From Saururus chinensis (taxonomy: Eukaryota > Streptophyta > Magnoliopsida > Piperales > Saururaceae), in NCBI GenBank assembly GCA_035235625.1, contig CP141140.1, positions 10,560,685 through 10,624,684 of the forward strand: DNA of 64,000 nt, given 5' to 3'. Shown here piece by piece: positions 11,241-24,510 of this stretch (its first letter is position 1; each line of letters starts with the position of its first letter). The notes below the pieces were generated by a model. The model had not been told where the DNA came from, searched no databases, and worked only from the letters and a program-made list of their open reading frames with translations. Position numbers and translations under genes: made by a program.

Positions 11241-12897
11241 TAGGGCTGCCAATGGTACCCATTTTACTGTTCTACCATCCTTATCATATTAAATTTATTT
11301 GATGGGTAAATAAAAAGATAATTTTATCAAATTATTATTTAAATGAAAGATAATAGAAAAAGTTCTTCCATACCCGTTTATCCTTTACTCATTTGTCATA
11401 TTTGAAAATTGTAAATATACTATACCCATTAGTCTTAAGTGGTTTAGTTTTAAAAGATATTAATTTATGGTCTTTTACAATAATTTTCCAGTCAGGATTC
11501 ACCATTATGATTTACTCAACTGAAGATGTCATTTAAATATCAAAGTATTAATTGATTGAATTTGACTACTTGCAATTGTTCATTATACTTGTTACAAGCT
11601 GCTACTTGTAAGATGTTTTACTCTTTTTAGTATTTCATATTTATCTACACATTTTTTTATTAAAAAATATTCATAAGCAATTTACATTGTATATTCTCTT
11701 AAACTCACTTCGCCTCAATGTTTCCCATTTGGTTGTTTTGCCAATTTCTATGGTCTCATTAGGTCAGGGTTCATTTTTAATCATATGTGCTAGAATATTA
11801 ACTGGGTACACAGACACTTTGTGGAAAATGCATTTGCAGCTCTTAGGTTAGTTTAGATTCCATTCCGAGAACTCAAACCCATGAGTATTTTTTATTTTTG
11901 ATAATTAAACCCATGGAGTGTTTATTTGTGCTAGGAAATAATTTGTAGGTTTGGAGTAAGATTGTTGAGACAGCTCTATTTTGCTTGTGGTTAGACTTAA
12001 GTTAGCTCAAATCATAGTTCAAACTTAAGCTAATGGAACCAAACTCTTATATGGCCCATCTTGAATTGGCTTAATTTGAGTATTAGCTAACTTATCTTTG
12101 CATGAGTGGTATAGGTGATTTATTTTGAGATCTTTTATATATATATTGATTGTAATCATGATTATGTTACAAATCATGTGTATATTAAAAATTTAGAACG
12201 ATGATTTGCTTATTTAAATAGTTTGGAATGAACATGATTTGAATGGCCAAAAAAGTTTAAGTGAAATTTTGAATAGGTTTAATTCTGAAATATGGGGCTC
12301 TTTTTTGTGATGATGTCATCATCCGAGTCAACTCGAGTTGACCTAGCCTAACTACTAATCTAGGTCGGGTCCGAGTTAGGTTTTAAAACATTAATTGCTT
12401 CAAAGAGATATTAATGGTTGCTTTAAAGAGATGCTAATGGTTGCTTCAAAGAGACACTAATGGATAATGTGCATTTATGCGTGTAGTCTCATTGCTTCTG
12501 AAACAAGCAATTGAGAGATGCTTTGGAGTTAGACTCTTAATTATTAGAAAACAAGGAGTTTTATTAAATACTTGCCTAATTTATGTGTCTATTTATGTTT
12601 TATGTTTGATCCTCACAATTTAATTGCAATATTTATAAATAATTATAGTAATAATTTAGTCTTTAACCTCAGTAATATCTAATTTAGTGAATACCAAATA
12701 TTTATTCTGGTATTTTTGAGTATATTTATAAAGTAAGATAGATAATAGTTATCCGATTAATTGACCGATTATTAGTGATTAAAATGATTATAGAAGTACC
12801 TATACTATTAACAAAATGATTATAAATAAAAATTTAAAAAATAATTATGATAATAAAATTGCTTTACTGTAATCGTATCATTCTATTGACAACCGTA
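11241..12897. mobile_element. hAT-like non-autonomous element, right copy of an inverted pair
   Basis: It starts TAGGGCTGCCAATGG and ends, read in reverse, TACGGTTGTCAATAG, so it has its own terminal inverted repeats. Internally it is the reverse complement of 9013–11082 without the nested 308-bp insertion. A 23-bp motif present once in the left copy is tripled here (12395–12463). Flanking 8-mers CTCTCCGT and TTTTATAT do not match. No open frame for a transposase is visible. Confidence 0.65.
12395..12463. repeat. 23-bp tandem repeat, 3 units
   Basis: Three units of the form TTGCTTCAAAGAGATATTAATGG follow each other without gaps, differing at two or three positions. The inverted counterpart near 9541–9567 has a single unit. 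Confidence 0.9.
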
Positions 12898-14304
12898 TTT
12901 TATATACCTATTTTTTATGTTCAAATACATGAAGTTGTAAATGACTTCTATTTTACAACATTCGGAGTGCCCGCCACTTATGCGCCCTACTATTATCGAG
13001 CTAAGGAACCAAAGCTTTATCTGAAATAATTCCTAGATTAGACATTGTACTTGTACGTTTTTTCCTGCTTATCCATGCCAGACATGCAGATAGGTTATCG
13101 CCTTTGCTTGAAAATACGTATCGATCTTTTATAAAGTAGTCTGAAATCTCCTCAGGTCTTCACATAAAATAAGACAAGAAATCCTTCATCTAAAAACTTA
13201 AAGTACACTATATTCGAAGATAGACAAATAGCAGCAATTCGTGCACTGTGCATTTCTCGCTCCTCCGTCATGCCGAAGACACGATTTTTTTTCCTAATAT
13301 GAAAGGGACGGAGGCCAGCTCAGAGAATATAATCACCTAACTAGAGTGCGCCTTCTACGTATCCATCTTAAAATAATTGAGCATCTTTTCGTTTACGCCA
13401 TCCACACCAGGTTGCTTTGTAGTAAAGGGACAACCCAATTCCAAGGATATGCTCCAGGCCCTCGATCAAAGCTTTGCTTCCTGTGATCAGATGTGGGATG
13501 ATACTGGAGGGTTGTACTGATCGTGAGTTTACTATATGATAATCACTTCCTGACCCTATTGGATTAAGAAACTAAGAAAAGAATATGAAGAAACTGGCCC
13601 ATTATTGATCTTTTATGTTTATTTATGAATAAATAATCAACCTGACTGTTTTTAGCCAAGTACAATAGTACATGCAAGTGAAATTAAGAACACTTGGTTT
13701 TGTTTTTGTCGATGGTATAGTGAGTGAGTCTCTCTTAAGAAAATAGTTTCTGAAAGACACAACAGAGTACAACGTTCAGCAATTATCAACTTGAAGTCAG
13801 CTAGCTGTGCATAATTTATAGTGCCTCAAGCACTTGGAACAAAAAAGGGCAGATGAGTACGAGGCCAAGGTAAAATAAAGGAAAGTATGGTTAAAATTTC
13901 ATCTTTCAGATTAAAAAAGGGGGTAAAACCCAATCATTCCAGCGCTACATAAGTTATTTTTGCAAGCCCGCAAACAAGCAAATGAAGGTTCCAAATGTTA
14001 TTTAGAAGAAATAAAGGGATAGGTAAGTTCATCCTTAATCCTTTTTTGTTTCTGAATCTTCTAAATATCCACTGAAATAAGTGGAAAGTACCCTTGAAAT
14101 ATTCATTAGTAAGGAGAACATGACAACGAAATTTAAGAGGAATTACTGAGCAGCGTAACCATAAAAGCTTTCATTTTATATCCATATCCAGCTCACCAGT
14201 TTGAGAGAGCTTCAAGTATGTTTACATATTTGAGCGCAGTTCACATGGATCTCCGGCAAAAATCATAATTTACATAAGGCATTCAATAGGCGCTCCTCTA
14301 TCGG
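12898..14304. other. Intergenic sequence downstream of SAUR
   Basis: No gene or clear repeat is supported. Composition is near the window average. The part from about 14140 to 14304 probably includes the 3′ UTR of the SAUR gene on the minus strand. Confidence 0.45.
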
Positions 14305-14673
14305 CTACAAGAACTCATCCACCAACTTCTGAAGATCAAACTGGCCATGGCAGCACTGCACGACGCTCACCACCTCTTGGAAGATAGAAACGCTGCAGGG
14401 AACCACCAGTCCATTTTTTTGCTCAAAACCATATTCCTCGGAGGCCTTCTCCAGCAACATCTTGAAGAGGGGGTGAGAAAGAAACCTCATGGGCACGACG
14501 AACCTCTGGTGATCCTCTCCAACGTAAAGAGCTAAGAACCCGATAGGGGTTTTGGGTGTCTCCTCAGAGTTGCTTATCAGACATTCATACTGAGATTGCT
14601 CTCGGCCAGTCCCACCTAAAGCTTTCAACATCTTGACCAGCTTCACCACTTTCTCCATCCTCTTCACGAGCAT
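14305..14673 (-). CDS. SAUR family protein (small auxin up RNA)
   Basis: A single-exon frame of 122 residues. The SAUR core runs from about residue 42 to 100: GFLALYVGEDHQRFVVPMRF, then LSHPLFKMLLEKASEEYGF and a VPCSV segment. SAURs are short plant proteins induced by auxin; several inhibit PP2C.D phosphatases and so activate plasma-membrane H+-ATPases to promote cell expansion. The basic N-terminus (VKRMEKVVKLVKMLKAL) is typical. A second ATG lies at residue 6, and the frame stays open upstream of the first ATG with a possible acceptor (TTCATCAG) some 34 bp before it, so a 5′ UTR intron or a slightly longer N-terminus is possible. It has no clustered SAUR neighbours in this window, although SAURs often occur in tandem. 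Confidence 0.92.
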   Translation of the reverse strand: MLVKRMEKVVKLVKMLKALGGTGREQSQYECLISNSEETPKTPIGFLALYVGEDHQRFVVPMRFLSHPLFKMLLEKASEEYGFEQKNGLVVPCSVSIFQEVVSVVQCCHGQFDLQKLVDEFL

Positions 14674-16468
14674 CTTATCTGTGTTTTCGGCTTCCCTGAT
14701 GAAGAGAAGGATAACTCGTCAGAGACTCAGAAATATAGGCGAAAGAGCGCAGCCATGGTTGGAGGCATGGAGCTAGAGAGAGAGGGTGGTCCTATTGCTC
14801 TTGCGCTGGGTGGGGAGATTAATTGAGGGCATTTCCATTTGTATTGTATGATAGGGGGCCGGATCAAATTTGTCAATGGGTTCTGGATTCTGAAGGCTGA
14901 TTGGATGTTATTTTCAATGGTTTACTAGACTGACCAAATGGAATCCAAAACTTTATAATAAGTATGTCAATCTTAAGGTAGGGAGGGCCATGTTTTTCAA
15001 TGAGACATTCAAAGGCTGGAGTGATAGACCGTCCAGGATAATAAAAATGGATGAGGCTCGGGCTCCCATCAGGAGTAGGTAGTCTTCCCCGGCCCATTGC
15101 CCTAACACCCCCACCATGCACGTTTAATAAATGGTTGGTGGTTTCACTAGGGAAGATCATTGATGGGACCAACTGTATCTGGATTTGGATTGATAGTCTG
15201 AGCTCCACCAAGATGGCCTGCAAATTAAGCTAATATTAAATCAGAAGCAACTATATTATCAGGCCGTTTGGAGGAGCCCCCATATATAAGATTCCGATGA
15301 AGATGCTGCAATCGTGCTAAGTGTGCAGTTGCAGCCGGCCAACTTTGGTGGTTCATGGTCCACCATTTTGTTCTACGGTTTCCTTCAGTAAATATATTTG
15401 ATTATTGATTTATTTGGAGAAATTTATTTAATGAAGAAAGAAGCTGCCAACCCACTTACTTCCTCGACCAATTTCAAAAGGGCGAGAAAACTCTTTGAGC
15501 AGCTAAAAATGAAACTTCATCGCTTGATTGCCATTGTGTACTTTATTCTCTTCAAACTTCATCCAACTACTAAAATAAAAACAACCCCACTAATTATGTT
15601 CATATAAGATAAAAATGGGAACTAGATATAAGCGATTTCTGTGATCTTTTGACCTTGGTTGGTGATTAAGTTGGCTATGTATTATGTGTAACGATGGGCA
15701 TTGTTGATGGTATAAGCAGAAATTCCTGTGTTCAATTCTAATTAGGATACGACGTGAAGGGAGAAGAGCTTGAAACTCTGGCTTAAGTGGCTGACCATCC
15801 ATTACCTGTGTTCACTCAGAGCACCCGTGCATTGATCCTATGAATCATGGTTATTGGATTGCTGGGATTAAATTAATGAGATAGCATGGATGGGGTCGTC
15901 CACCATTGTCCACAATGCCGGCTACGTCAAAAGGATAACTATCTCTTGGATCACTTGATCAACATCATCATACCGCATGCTCAGCCGTGTCTAACAGGTA
16001 CCGCTTGTTTCAGTCTTTCTCATAGGCTCGTGACAGTTATAGTGCCCCCTACTTCACTTGGATAGGGAGCTTGAAGCCAAATTTATCCTAAAGCTAATGT
16101 CATGAGATTCGATGAATGGGTTCTGAACAGGAAATATTGTGCATTCCAAAATAATGTCTAGGATCGAGCATCTAGTTCACGACCCAAGTGAGTTTACCAA
16201 ATACACCGGGGCTTGAATTGAAATAATGAAATAGCCACCACTTTGAGTGATTCCCACGTCTGAATTTATAAAGGAGACATCGAGTATAATTATAGGGGCT
16301 GAAGTTTTTAAAAAATGAAAGTATATTTTTTTATAATTATATTTAGGTGCAGAATTTGGGTAAGATTTTATCAATTCTACTTTAATTTTATTTGAAATAA
16401 CCAAAATGATAGTTGGGTACAAAAGGTAGGCAAAATTATGTTTGAAAGATGGTTTCAAGTTGTTTCTA
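14674..16468. other. SAUR upstream region and unassigned intergenic DNA
   Basis: The first few hundred bases are the presumed SAUR promoter and leader. A GAGAGAGA tract near 14776 lies about 100 bp upstream of the start. Beyond about 15000 the sequence has scattered short frames on both strands without recognisable motifs. No auxin-response TGTCTC cluster stood out on reading. Confidence 0.4.
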
Positions 16469-17220
16469 GCCAAAATTGGTGGGAATCACTAAATTACTTC
16501 ACGAGGTAATTTTATTGATTCTAACTCTCATTCCCTTTTTTAGAATTAAAGATTCTATTATTTATTAATTGTCACCCCTCATATTAATTTGAGTATCGAA
16601 AAATATGTTATATAGGTGAGACCCGCTTTAAAATTTTAAAATTACCTACCTATATGAGATATTTTTATTTATAAAATTAGTCAATACAAGCATAACAATA
16701 CTAAAAACGTGCATATTCGAGTTTAAAAGAGAGAGAATTTAAAGTTTTAAAAATGAGTTTGATGCAATATTTGAATTTATTTTAAAAAAATCATTACCAA
16801 CCTTAAAATCCACATTCGACGGTGAATTACTGAAATTAATTCCAAAAATTTATACTCCCATTTTTTTCCAACATTTATACCTAAACAGCCTCTTAATGGG
16901 AGTTCAGGTTTGTAATAGAATTTTTTAGAGTAAATTTTGATCTAAAGTAAAACTTATTTTTAAAATTTAAAATTAACATAATTTTCTCCCAAACTCGAAT
17001 ATGCATATTTTTGGTACGTTACACTTGTATTGACTAATTTTAAAGTGGGTCTTACTTATATAATATATAATTTTAAACTTTTAAAGTGGGTCTCACTTAT
17101 ATAATATACTTGTTGATACTCAAATTAATATAAATAATAATTTATAAAATAAAATATTTAATTTTGAAACGGGAAGTTTGGAGTTGGAATTGACATAATT
17201 ACCTTGTTGATTTTGGCCAA
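16469..17220. mobile_element. Foldback MITE with ~300-bp inverted arms
   Basis: Arms at about 16469–16780 and 16920–17220 are reverse complements with many differences. Shared landmarks include GCCAAAATTGGT at the outer ends, ATTAATTTGAGTATC, GTGAGACCC-CTTTAAA, TTAGTCAATACAAG and GCATATTCGAGTTT. About 140 bp separate the arms. No coding frame is present. The class cannot be told because the exact ends and target duplication were not resolved. Confidence 0.7.
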
Positions 17221-17720
17221 TTTTTTTTAAAAATAACTAAATTAATTTTTTGGCAAAATATTTAATTTTGCCACACCTAATTGAAAATCTAATAATTCTT
17301 AATAAAATTAAGGCATAATTAATAAAATCTTGTCTAAATTTTACACCCAAGTAACCTAGACAGAGCAGAATTTCTTCTCGAAGAGTAACCAGCATTATGA
17401 TAAGAATTCGTCGGCCTAGGATGCAGCCAAAAAACGTAATAATAACGCAGAAGACTTAGACAATGGGAAGGGTTAAGTTTTCACTCAGCACTCTTTTTGA
17501 CGTTTGGTTTTGACGCCCAGTTTTGCCTTGATGTACGCTGCTGTCAGATCTTTTTTGTCCACGTTAGTCATCAGCATCAAATGCTGCTCCTAGGATGTTG
17601 TAAAAAAAATGCAGCTTCCAGAATCCAGTCCCAGTTCGGTCTGGGACCACCAAACCGCAACTGTAAAGATGATCAAACCAATCACTTTTCAAACGAACAT
17701 ACGGGGTGGACCGGTAAGAA
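17221..17720. other. Unassigned intergenic sequence
   Basis: AT-rich to about 17340, then mixed. No gene or RNA could be supported. The last eight bases (GGTAAGAA) are the left target duplication of the next element. Confidence 0.4.
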
Positions 17721-18261
17721 TAGCTGAATAAAGCTGCAATCGGGCCGGGTCGGGCCAGAGTTCGACCCTCGCTCTAATACTATGCGGTTTTTAAAAGGTT
17801 TAACCTTAGCCCGGTTTTATGTGGGCTCCGGCTGGGTCGTAGTTTTTTAAAAATTTATTATTTTCATTAAAGAAATATTATTTTGATATAAAAATTTATA
17901 ATTTTTTAGTTGGGTCTTACTAGTTGACCTCATAAACACAAGATCATATGCCGGTAGGTGGGTTTTTTTTACATCCAACTATAACGACTTAAGCTTACAA
18001 TCCCCTAAATTTCTATAAAATATACTTCATTTTCATTTTCTACTTCTATTTTTATCTTTGTGGGATTATCAAAAAATAATAATATTTTTTATACTTACGG
18101 TTGGGCCAAAGGGGCCAATTGGGCTATTTGTCCTCTAATCCTAATCCGACCCTATTTAATGCGAGCCTAATTTTTTTAGGCACGACCCTAAGATCGGGCA
18201 TAAAAAAAAATCGACTATAACCAACATTTTTATGGGTCGGCCCTCAAAAGTTACACCCCTA
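17721..18261. mobile_element. 541-bp hAT-like element with perfect 8-bp duplication
   Basis: The left end reads TAGCTGAATAAAGCTGCAAT, followed by CGGGCCGGGTCGGGCC. The right end, read in reverse, is TAGGGGTGTAACTTTTGAGG followed by GCCGACCC. The termini are imperfect inverted repeats of the TAGGGGTG hAT type. GGTAAGAA occurs directly on both sides (17713–17720 and 18262–18269), a perfect 8-bp duplication as hAT transposases make. The interior has no transposase frame, so the element is non-autonomous. Confidence 0.82.
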
Positions 18262-18312
18262 GGTAAGAATCTCTTTGTTTGGATTATGTTGCCAACAAAT
18301 AAATACTCCCTC

Positions 18313-21300
18313 TGTAAGATCTTTTAATTTAGTTTATTTTCAATTATGTAAAATTGTTTGTTTGTTTATTTGAATTTTCTTTTGGTAATGGGTTGTTCAG
18401 TTATAAATATTTTAAGGTTCAATTTTATTTTAATTTAGAGCATCATTGTCAAGCTTAATTCACCCAATTTTTACTTATTTAAGGGTATTTTCTTCTTATT
18501 TTTCCTTAGTCAAAGAAGCAGGCCCCACTGTGGGCCCCATGTTCATTTCATATGAAGTGCTACCCATTTCGGCCACCAAAATTCTATTGCTTTGTCTAAA
18601 AGTGCTTGAGTGTGATTATGTTTTTAAGTCAAATGTGCACTTCAATGGTCACTTATGGCCAATTTACCTATTTTTAAACCTAATAATTTAATTTTTAGCC
18701 TATAAACCTTACTATAAAAAAAACTCTAACCATTTGTTAATTAAGGAAGGGCGGAGATTAAAATGGAGACAAAGCTCTACCCCCATTTTCCAAATGAGAA
18801 ACTCTTCTTAAGGTAAGGTTTTCCCCCTTAATCACCCCCTAATCTTTTAATTTTTGTCTTAATTATCTCAATTTTTACTTATTCTATTTGGATTCTTAGT
18901 TTCCTTCCATCAACATCATATTTTAAATTTTGATTTAGAGCCCTAACTAGGTTATTTTCGTTTTTAACTTAAAAGGCTTTAAATTTATCATTCCTACATT
19001 GATTTGAGTCTATTAGTTAGGTTTTGATTAGGACTAACAAAACTCACTAATTTTTAGGTAGGATTTCTTAAGGTTGAAGCTCGTTCAATGGATTAACAAA
19101 CTGGATAGAGGTAAAAACCTTAAGTGGTTTTTTTCTTGAAATGTCGTAATCGTGGATTTATTTGAGCATTTAATTCATCTTGACATGTGACGGCAATTTA
19201 TTAAAATTTGTATTGTTATTTTTATATGATTAAGTATGAAAAATGTTAGATCCATCATGTTCTAGGCTTAGGTTTTAATTATATGATGTTTCATGATGAA
19301 TTTAGAATTTATATGAAATTTCGGAATGATTTTAGTTCGAATTTTAAGAGGTATAAGACGAACTAGAAAAGTGAACTGTCTTGACTGTTCAAACGAGAAG
19401 CATGACCGTTCAAACAACAATATGGTAGTTTTGGGTATTTATCTATTTTTGTGGATTTCTAGTTATTTATTGTTATTTTCTCATAATCATAATTATTTAT
19501 GTCTATAAGTGTTAGGAAAACTTATAATTGTCACCTTAATTGTAGATGAACCTTCTTTAGATGTGTTCTAGTTTAAGTATGAAAACAACTATACTGTCTA
19601 TGTTTAGCATGATGGCTTACTTATTTTAAATCCATATTTTGATTATTTCTTCTTCTTTGTTTCATGACTCCAGTAGCTTATAATCATGAAAATATATGAA
19701 TACTTGCACATATCAATTTATAATTAAATGAGCCATGTTAAATATGTTTTAGCTCAATTGAAATCATATATATAAATGTATCTTTCAACCATGTATATAT
19801 GATTTTTATTTAACATAAATGAACCATGTTTTATATATTTGGAACCGATTAGGGTATGTTTACTTATACTTTATTTATTAAACATTGCTCACACATGCAT
19901 CATATTGCATATACCATTAGAATGGTTAATAAATGAAGATTAATCATATTTAACTTGATTTAATTGATTGGATGCTTTAGATTTTTCGGATTAGCCGCAT
20001 CGGAAATTTATCAAAATTGGTTTTACGTCTAAAATGATGGTGTTTTACTTCCAATAGACTAGGTTTTACATATCATGCCCTGCCACACCCCCTTGACCCG
20101 AACCCTGTCTAGAGTGGTGAGACACGACGCGATGAAGCAGAAGACTAACTCATCTTCGGTTCTCATCAAAGTACACAATATGTGCCCTTTGTATAAAATC
20201 AAATAATAAAATGTAAAAGGGATTAGTTAACCATCTTAATCCAACACAAGACCCACAAAACTTATAATAAACATAGTCTCAAGTCCTAAGGCTACAACAT
20301 GTTTAAAGTCATCATAGGCTATCCAAAGAATGAAATACAGTCAAGTCTAATCATATCACATGACAAGTCTAAAATAACACAAGTATTTAGCCCCCTCTCA
20401 TTGCGCATGCCCATCCTTAACTTCAGCATAAAGACCATCTGGAGTACCTACATGACACAACATACAACCCTAAAACAAAATCACAAATAATAGATGGGTG
20501 AGCTTAGCTCAGTCAGGGTTTTAAAACGAATCATAAGCTCATGCAACGTCACATGCATTTTTCCAAAGTCAATTTAAATATGCATCACATATCTATTCTC
20601 TACACTTATGTATCATGAGATAAATCACATTCTATAGATATATTCACACCACATATGCATTATAGGTTCATTCATAATCCATAACACACATGCACACCCT
20701 ATGCAATCATTTAAGTTTCATGGTGCATTAACATCTTGCATGAAGCAAGTATCAACATTCACCTTCACCCTACATAATCAATGGTATCAAACCATATTCC
20801 ATCATTAATGTCCAAGTGTAATTATTTCATATGCATCATGTGTAACATAAACATTATTATCTCTACACAAATTGTGTCAATGAATATTATAATTCATACA
20901 TATGCATAAATAATCTGGTGAATGTTTTATAATAGAGAAAATAATCCTGCTTATATTGGCCGAAGCACAAGCATACCTGCTTACACTATAAATCCTAACA
21001 AGGAAGTCTAAATTCCTATAAAAGAATACCAGATCAGTTTATTTAAATCCCTAACAGGGAAAGTACCCCCTAGTAAGCCAATGTACACAGACGAACCAAC
21101 ATAGATTCTCATGTCCAGAAAGACTCGTCAATTTAACTCATTATAGCATTATGTTCTTCCCACCCGGGGAGAAAACTCGTCCTCAAATTAACGTAAAACC
21201 TCATTCTTTAGATGTAAAACTTATTTGATAAACCTCTGATGTAGCTAATCTAGAAAATTACAGCATCCAATTAATTAATCACAGTTAAACACTAGTAATC

Positions 21301-24300
21301 TTCGCTTACAAGTCATTCTCATGATGTATGCGATACGATACATACGTGAGCAATGTTTAATAAATGTAAGCATTGGTAAACATACTCTAATAAGTCCTAA
21401 TATTCATGAAATATACTCTATTTATGACAAATAAAATCATATAAGTATGAGTAAAAATATACATACATGATCATATTCATATTTAAGCTAAAACATGTGG
21501 AATATGATTTCTATATAATTAATGTACATGTGCAAGTATTCATAATTTATCATGGTCATAATCTACTAAAATCATGGAGTAAATATGAAGAAGTCGTCAA
21601 AATCTCACTTAAAATTACACATATACTCATTTATCTCATTCTGGCATAAGTATATATTTTTAACATAATCACAACATGTAACTTGTACATATAGAAAAAA
21701 TAGCAAACAAACTCCAATCAACGTAAAAATTTACAGAAACCCACATCGTAGTCATAATTACAATATAAATAAACATAATATAAAAATAATTACAAAAAAT
21801 AATTTAGTTATTTAATTAATAAGACTGTGCAGTTCTATCAAAATCATCGACCTTCAATTTTATGACTATGTCATTGACTTATTGTGCTCTAAAAAACTTA
21901 AAATTTTTATAGTATGCTCATAACACATATATCAATCAATCAATAAAAGAATGAACCAAAAATCATATATTTTCATCCCTAAATATGCTTCTAAACACAT
22001 AAACAGACAATTGTTTTGTTGTACAGTACATATTTCAAAAAATATAGTAAATATTAATTATTCTAAAAAACTTTAAAAAATTAAGAATATAATTTAGACA
22101 TGATAATCTATACCCAAAAAAAAATTTGAGAGTAAAACTCAAAATAAAAGTATCTAAAACATAGTCATGAATATAAAACAGAGAGCTATTTGGTCGTTTG
22201 ACCGGCCTAGCGGCCCGTTTAAATGGTTGGTCATTCGAACGGCCTGTCATCCCATTCGAATGTTTGGCTGTTTGATAGACATATAGAGGTGATCGAATAG
22301 TCAAAATAGAACTGACAAAATAGTCGTCTTCTACCGCACGAAATCAAACCGAAATTCTTCTTAAAATCAATACAAATTCTTAAAACTTCATATAACTATT
22401 ACCTAAGTCTTAAAAATGAAACATTTAAAAATTTTCATACTCAAACATATATAAAGAACCATAAATCATATATTTTTAATAAATTATTATTACACATCAA
22501 GATGAATTATAAGCATAAATAAACCCATAACTATGGCATTTTAAGTAAGAAAACCTTTTATAAAGAAAACTCTTACCTCAATTATGCTTGTGAATCCCTT
22601 AAACGAGCTTCAAATTTAAGAAATTCTATCAAAAAATTAGGAGTTTTAATTAATCTTAATCAAAACTAGCCAATAGACTCAAATCAGCCTACGAAATGAT
22701 AGATTCAAGTCCTCTTTAAGTAAAAAAACGTAAATAACCTAATTAGGGTTTTAAATCAGAATTAAAAGCATAATTTTGATGGAAGGAAACTAAAAATCCA
22801 AATAGAAGAAGTAAAGATTAAGATGATTAAAACAAAATTTTGAAGATTAAGGGGTGATTATGGAAGAAAACCTTACCTTAAGAATGATTTCTCCTTTAAG
22901 AAATGGGGGCAAAGCTTAGCCACCATCTTATTCTCAACCTTTCTCCATTTGGCAAATTGCTAAGGTTTTTCAAGGATTATGGGTTGAGAATTGATTTTTT
23001 GGGTTGGAAAATATATGAAAAGGCCTTAAGTGACAATTTAAGTGCACTTTTGACTCAAAAACAAATTTAATCACATTCAAGCCTACATAGACGAATCAAA
23101 AAAATGTTGACAGCCGAAATAGGTAGCACATTATCCCACATGGACGTGGGTCCCATGGTGAGGCTTGTTCATTCGACAAAGAAAAAATAGAAAAAACATC
23201 TTTAAATTGGTAAAAATTAGGTGAATCAAGCTTAACACTAATACTCTAAACTAAAATTAAATTAAATTTTAAGAAATTTATAATTAAACTTACTCATTAC
23301 CCCAAAAATTAAATTAAACTGACAAGGAATAATTCACATAATTAAAAAAGAAATAAATTAGAGATCTTACATTATGTTCCTTTGTGGACAAGTTTTCTCA
23401 CCGGGTGAGAAGAGCAGAATGTTATAAGGAGTTAAATGAAAGAGTCTTTTTGGATTTAAGAGTTCATGCTAGTTTGTCAGTGTGCACCAACTTACTAAGG
23501 GGGTAATTTCCCCGTTAGGAATTTGCCCAAATTGCATAGGGCTTTCTTTCTACTATTTTTAAGGTAAGCAGGTTTGGTTGAATTTTGGAAAGGATAAACA
23601 TGATAATTTTCTCTATTGTGAGATATTTACTGTAGTATTTATGCATATGTATGGTTGATAATACTCATTAAAATTTGTATTTACACCGAATGTATATGGA
23701 CCGATTACCCTTGAACATGCAGGATGAATGTGGTTTGATATAATTGAGTATATACGGTGAATGTAAATGATATTTATTGATTTATGCAAGATGTAAATGA
23801 ATCTTAGAACATAATATTTGCACAGGTTGTGTATGTGTATTATAAATTATAATGAGTTTATAATGCATAGGTGGTGTGAACGTGAATATGAAACGTTATT
23901 GAGCCTATAATGCACATGTTTTACATAGGTATTTATGAACTATGTTAGAGGCCATGATGTATAGGTTTAGCTTTGATGCATGATGAGATAATTTTTATAG
24001 AATGAATGTTCTTAGTGTTGTCACGACTCACTAGCTTATTGTATTTGTCTAAAACCCTTACTGGGCGAAACTCACCCCTCTTATGTTTGTGATTTTGTTT
24101 TAGGGTTGTATATCTTGACATACAATTGCTCATGATGAATTGTTCTACGAGCATGAGGATTAGTAGATACATTATATGAAAAGGCTAGTTACCTTAGAAT
24201 GTTTTAGGCTTATGTTATGTTTGATGTTAGAACTTTGTTATTTATATGTTCTTATGGATAGAATATATTATTTTTAGACATGTTATAGCCTTGGGGCTTG

Positions 24301-24510
24301 AAATTATGCTTATTATAGATGTTGTAGGTAATGAGTTGGACTAAGTTTGTTAATTAATCCCTTTTACGTTTCATTATTTTACTTTTACACGAAAGGCATG
24401 TACTATGTACTTCGATGTGAGCCCAAGATGGGTTAGTTGTCCACTTTGTCAAGCCATGTCTCGCCTTCTTAAACTGAGTTCCGACCAAAGATGGTGTGCA
24501 AGGCATGACA
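18313..24510 (+). mobile_element. Outer LTR-like unit (~2.9 kb) inside the MITE, interrupted
   Basis: The unit starts TGTAAGATCTTTTAATTT and ends GGCATGACA, giving TG…CA ends. It is flanked by CCCTC (18308–18312) and CCCTT (24511–24515), 4 of 5 identical, as expected for a 5-bp LTR-retrotransposon duplication. Its two parts, 18313–20070 and 23372–24510 (2.9 kb together), match in reverse complement the inserted 20071–23371. No gag, pol or primer binding site is present, so solo LTR is the likely state. The GTGTG(G)CA-GGCATGACA end and the length suit a Ty3/gypsy Del/Tekay-type LTR, but that is inference. The strand given is the TG-to-CA direction, not proven transcription. Confidence 0.7.
20071..23371 (-). 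mobile_element. Inner LTR-like unit (~3.3 kb), same family, inverted
   Basis: Read on the minus strand it starts TGTAAGATCTCTAATTT (at 23371) and ends GGGCATGATA (20071), so it is a second copy of the outer unit in opposite orientation with one terminal base changed. Matching blocks include CTATTTCGGC-near-CACTTTTG (23050–23180 against 18540–18640), TTAAACATTGCTCAC (21340 against 19880) and GGTGAGAAG/GGTGGGAAG (21170 against 23405). The left junction shows TTACA before the element. The right junction shows TTACA only once, as the element's own end, so the duplication may have collapsed. No coding frame is present. Confidence 0.7.

Noticed and set aside
9005-12905. Single long-TIR transposon spanning the whole inverted pair
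   Set aside because: The outer 8-mers AAATAAAC and TTTTATAT do not match as a target duplication, and each half has its own pair of inverted ends. Kept only as an alternative.
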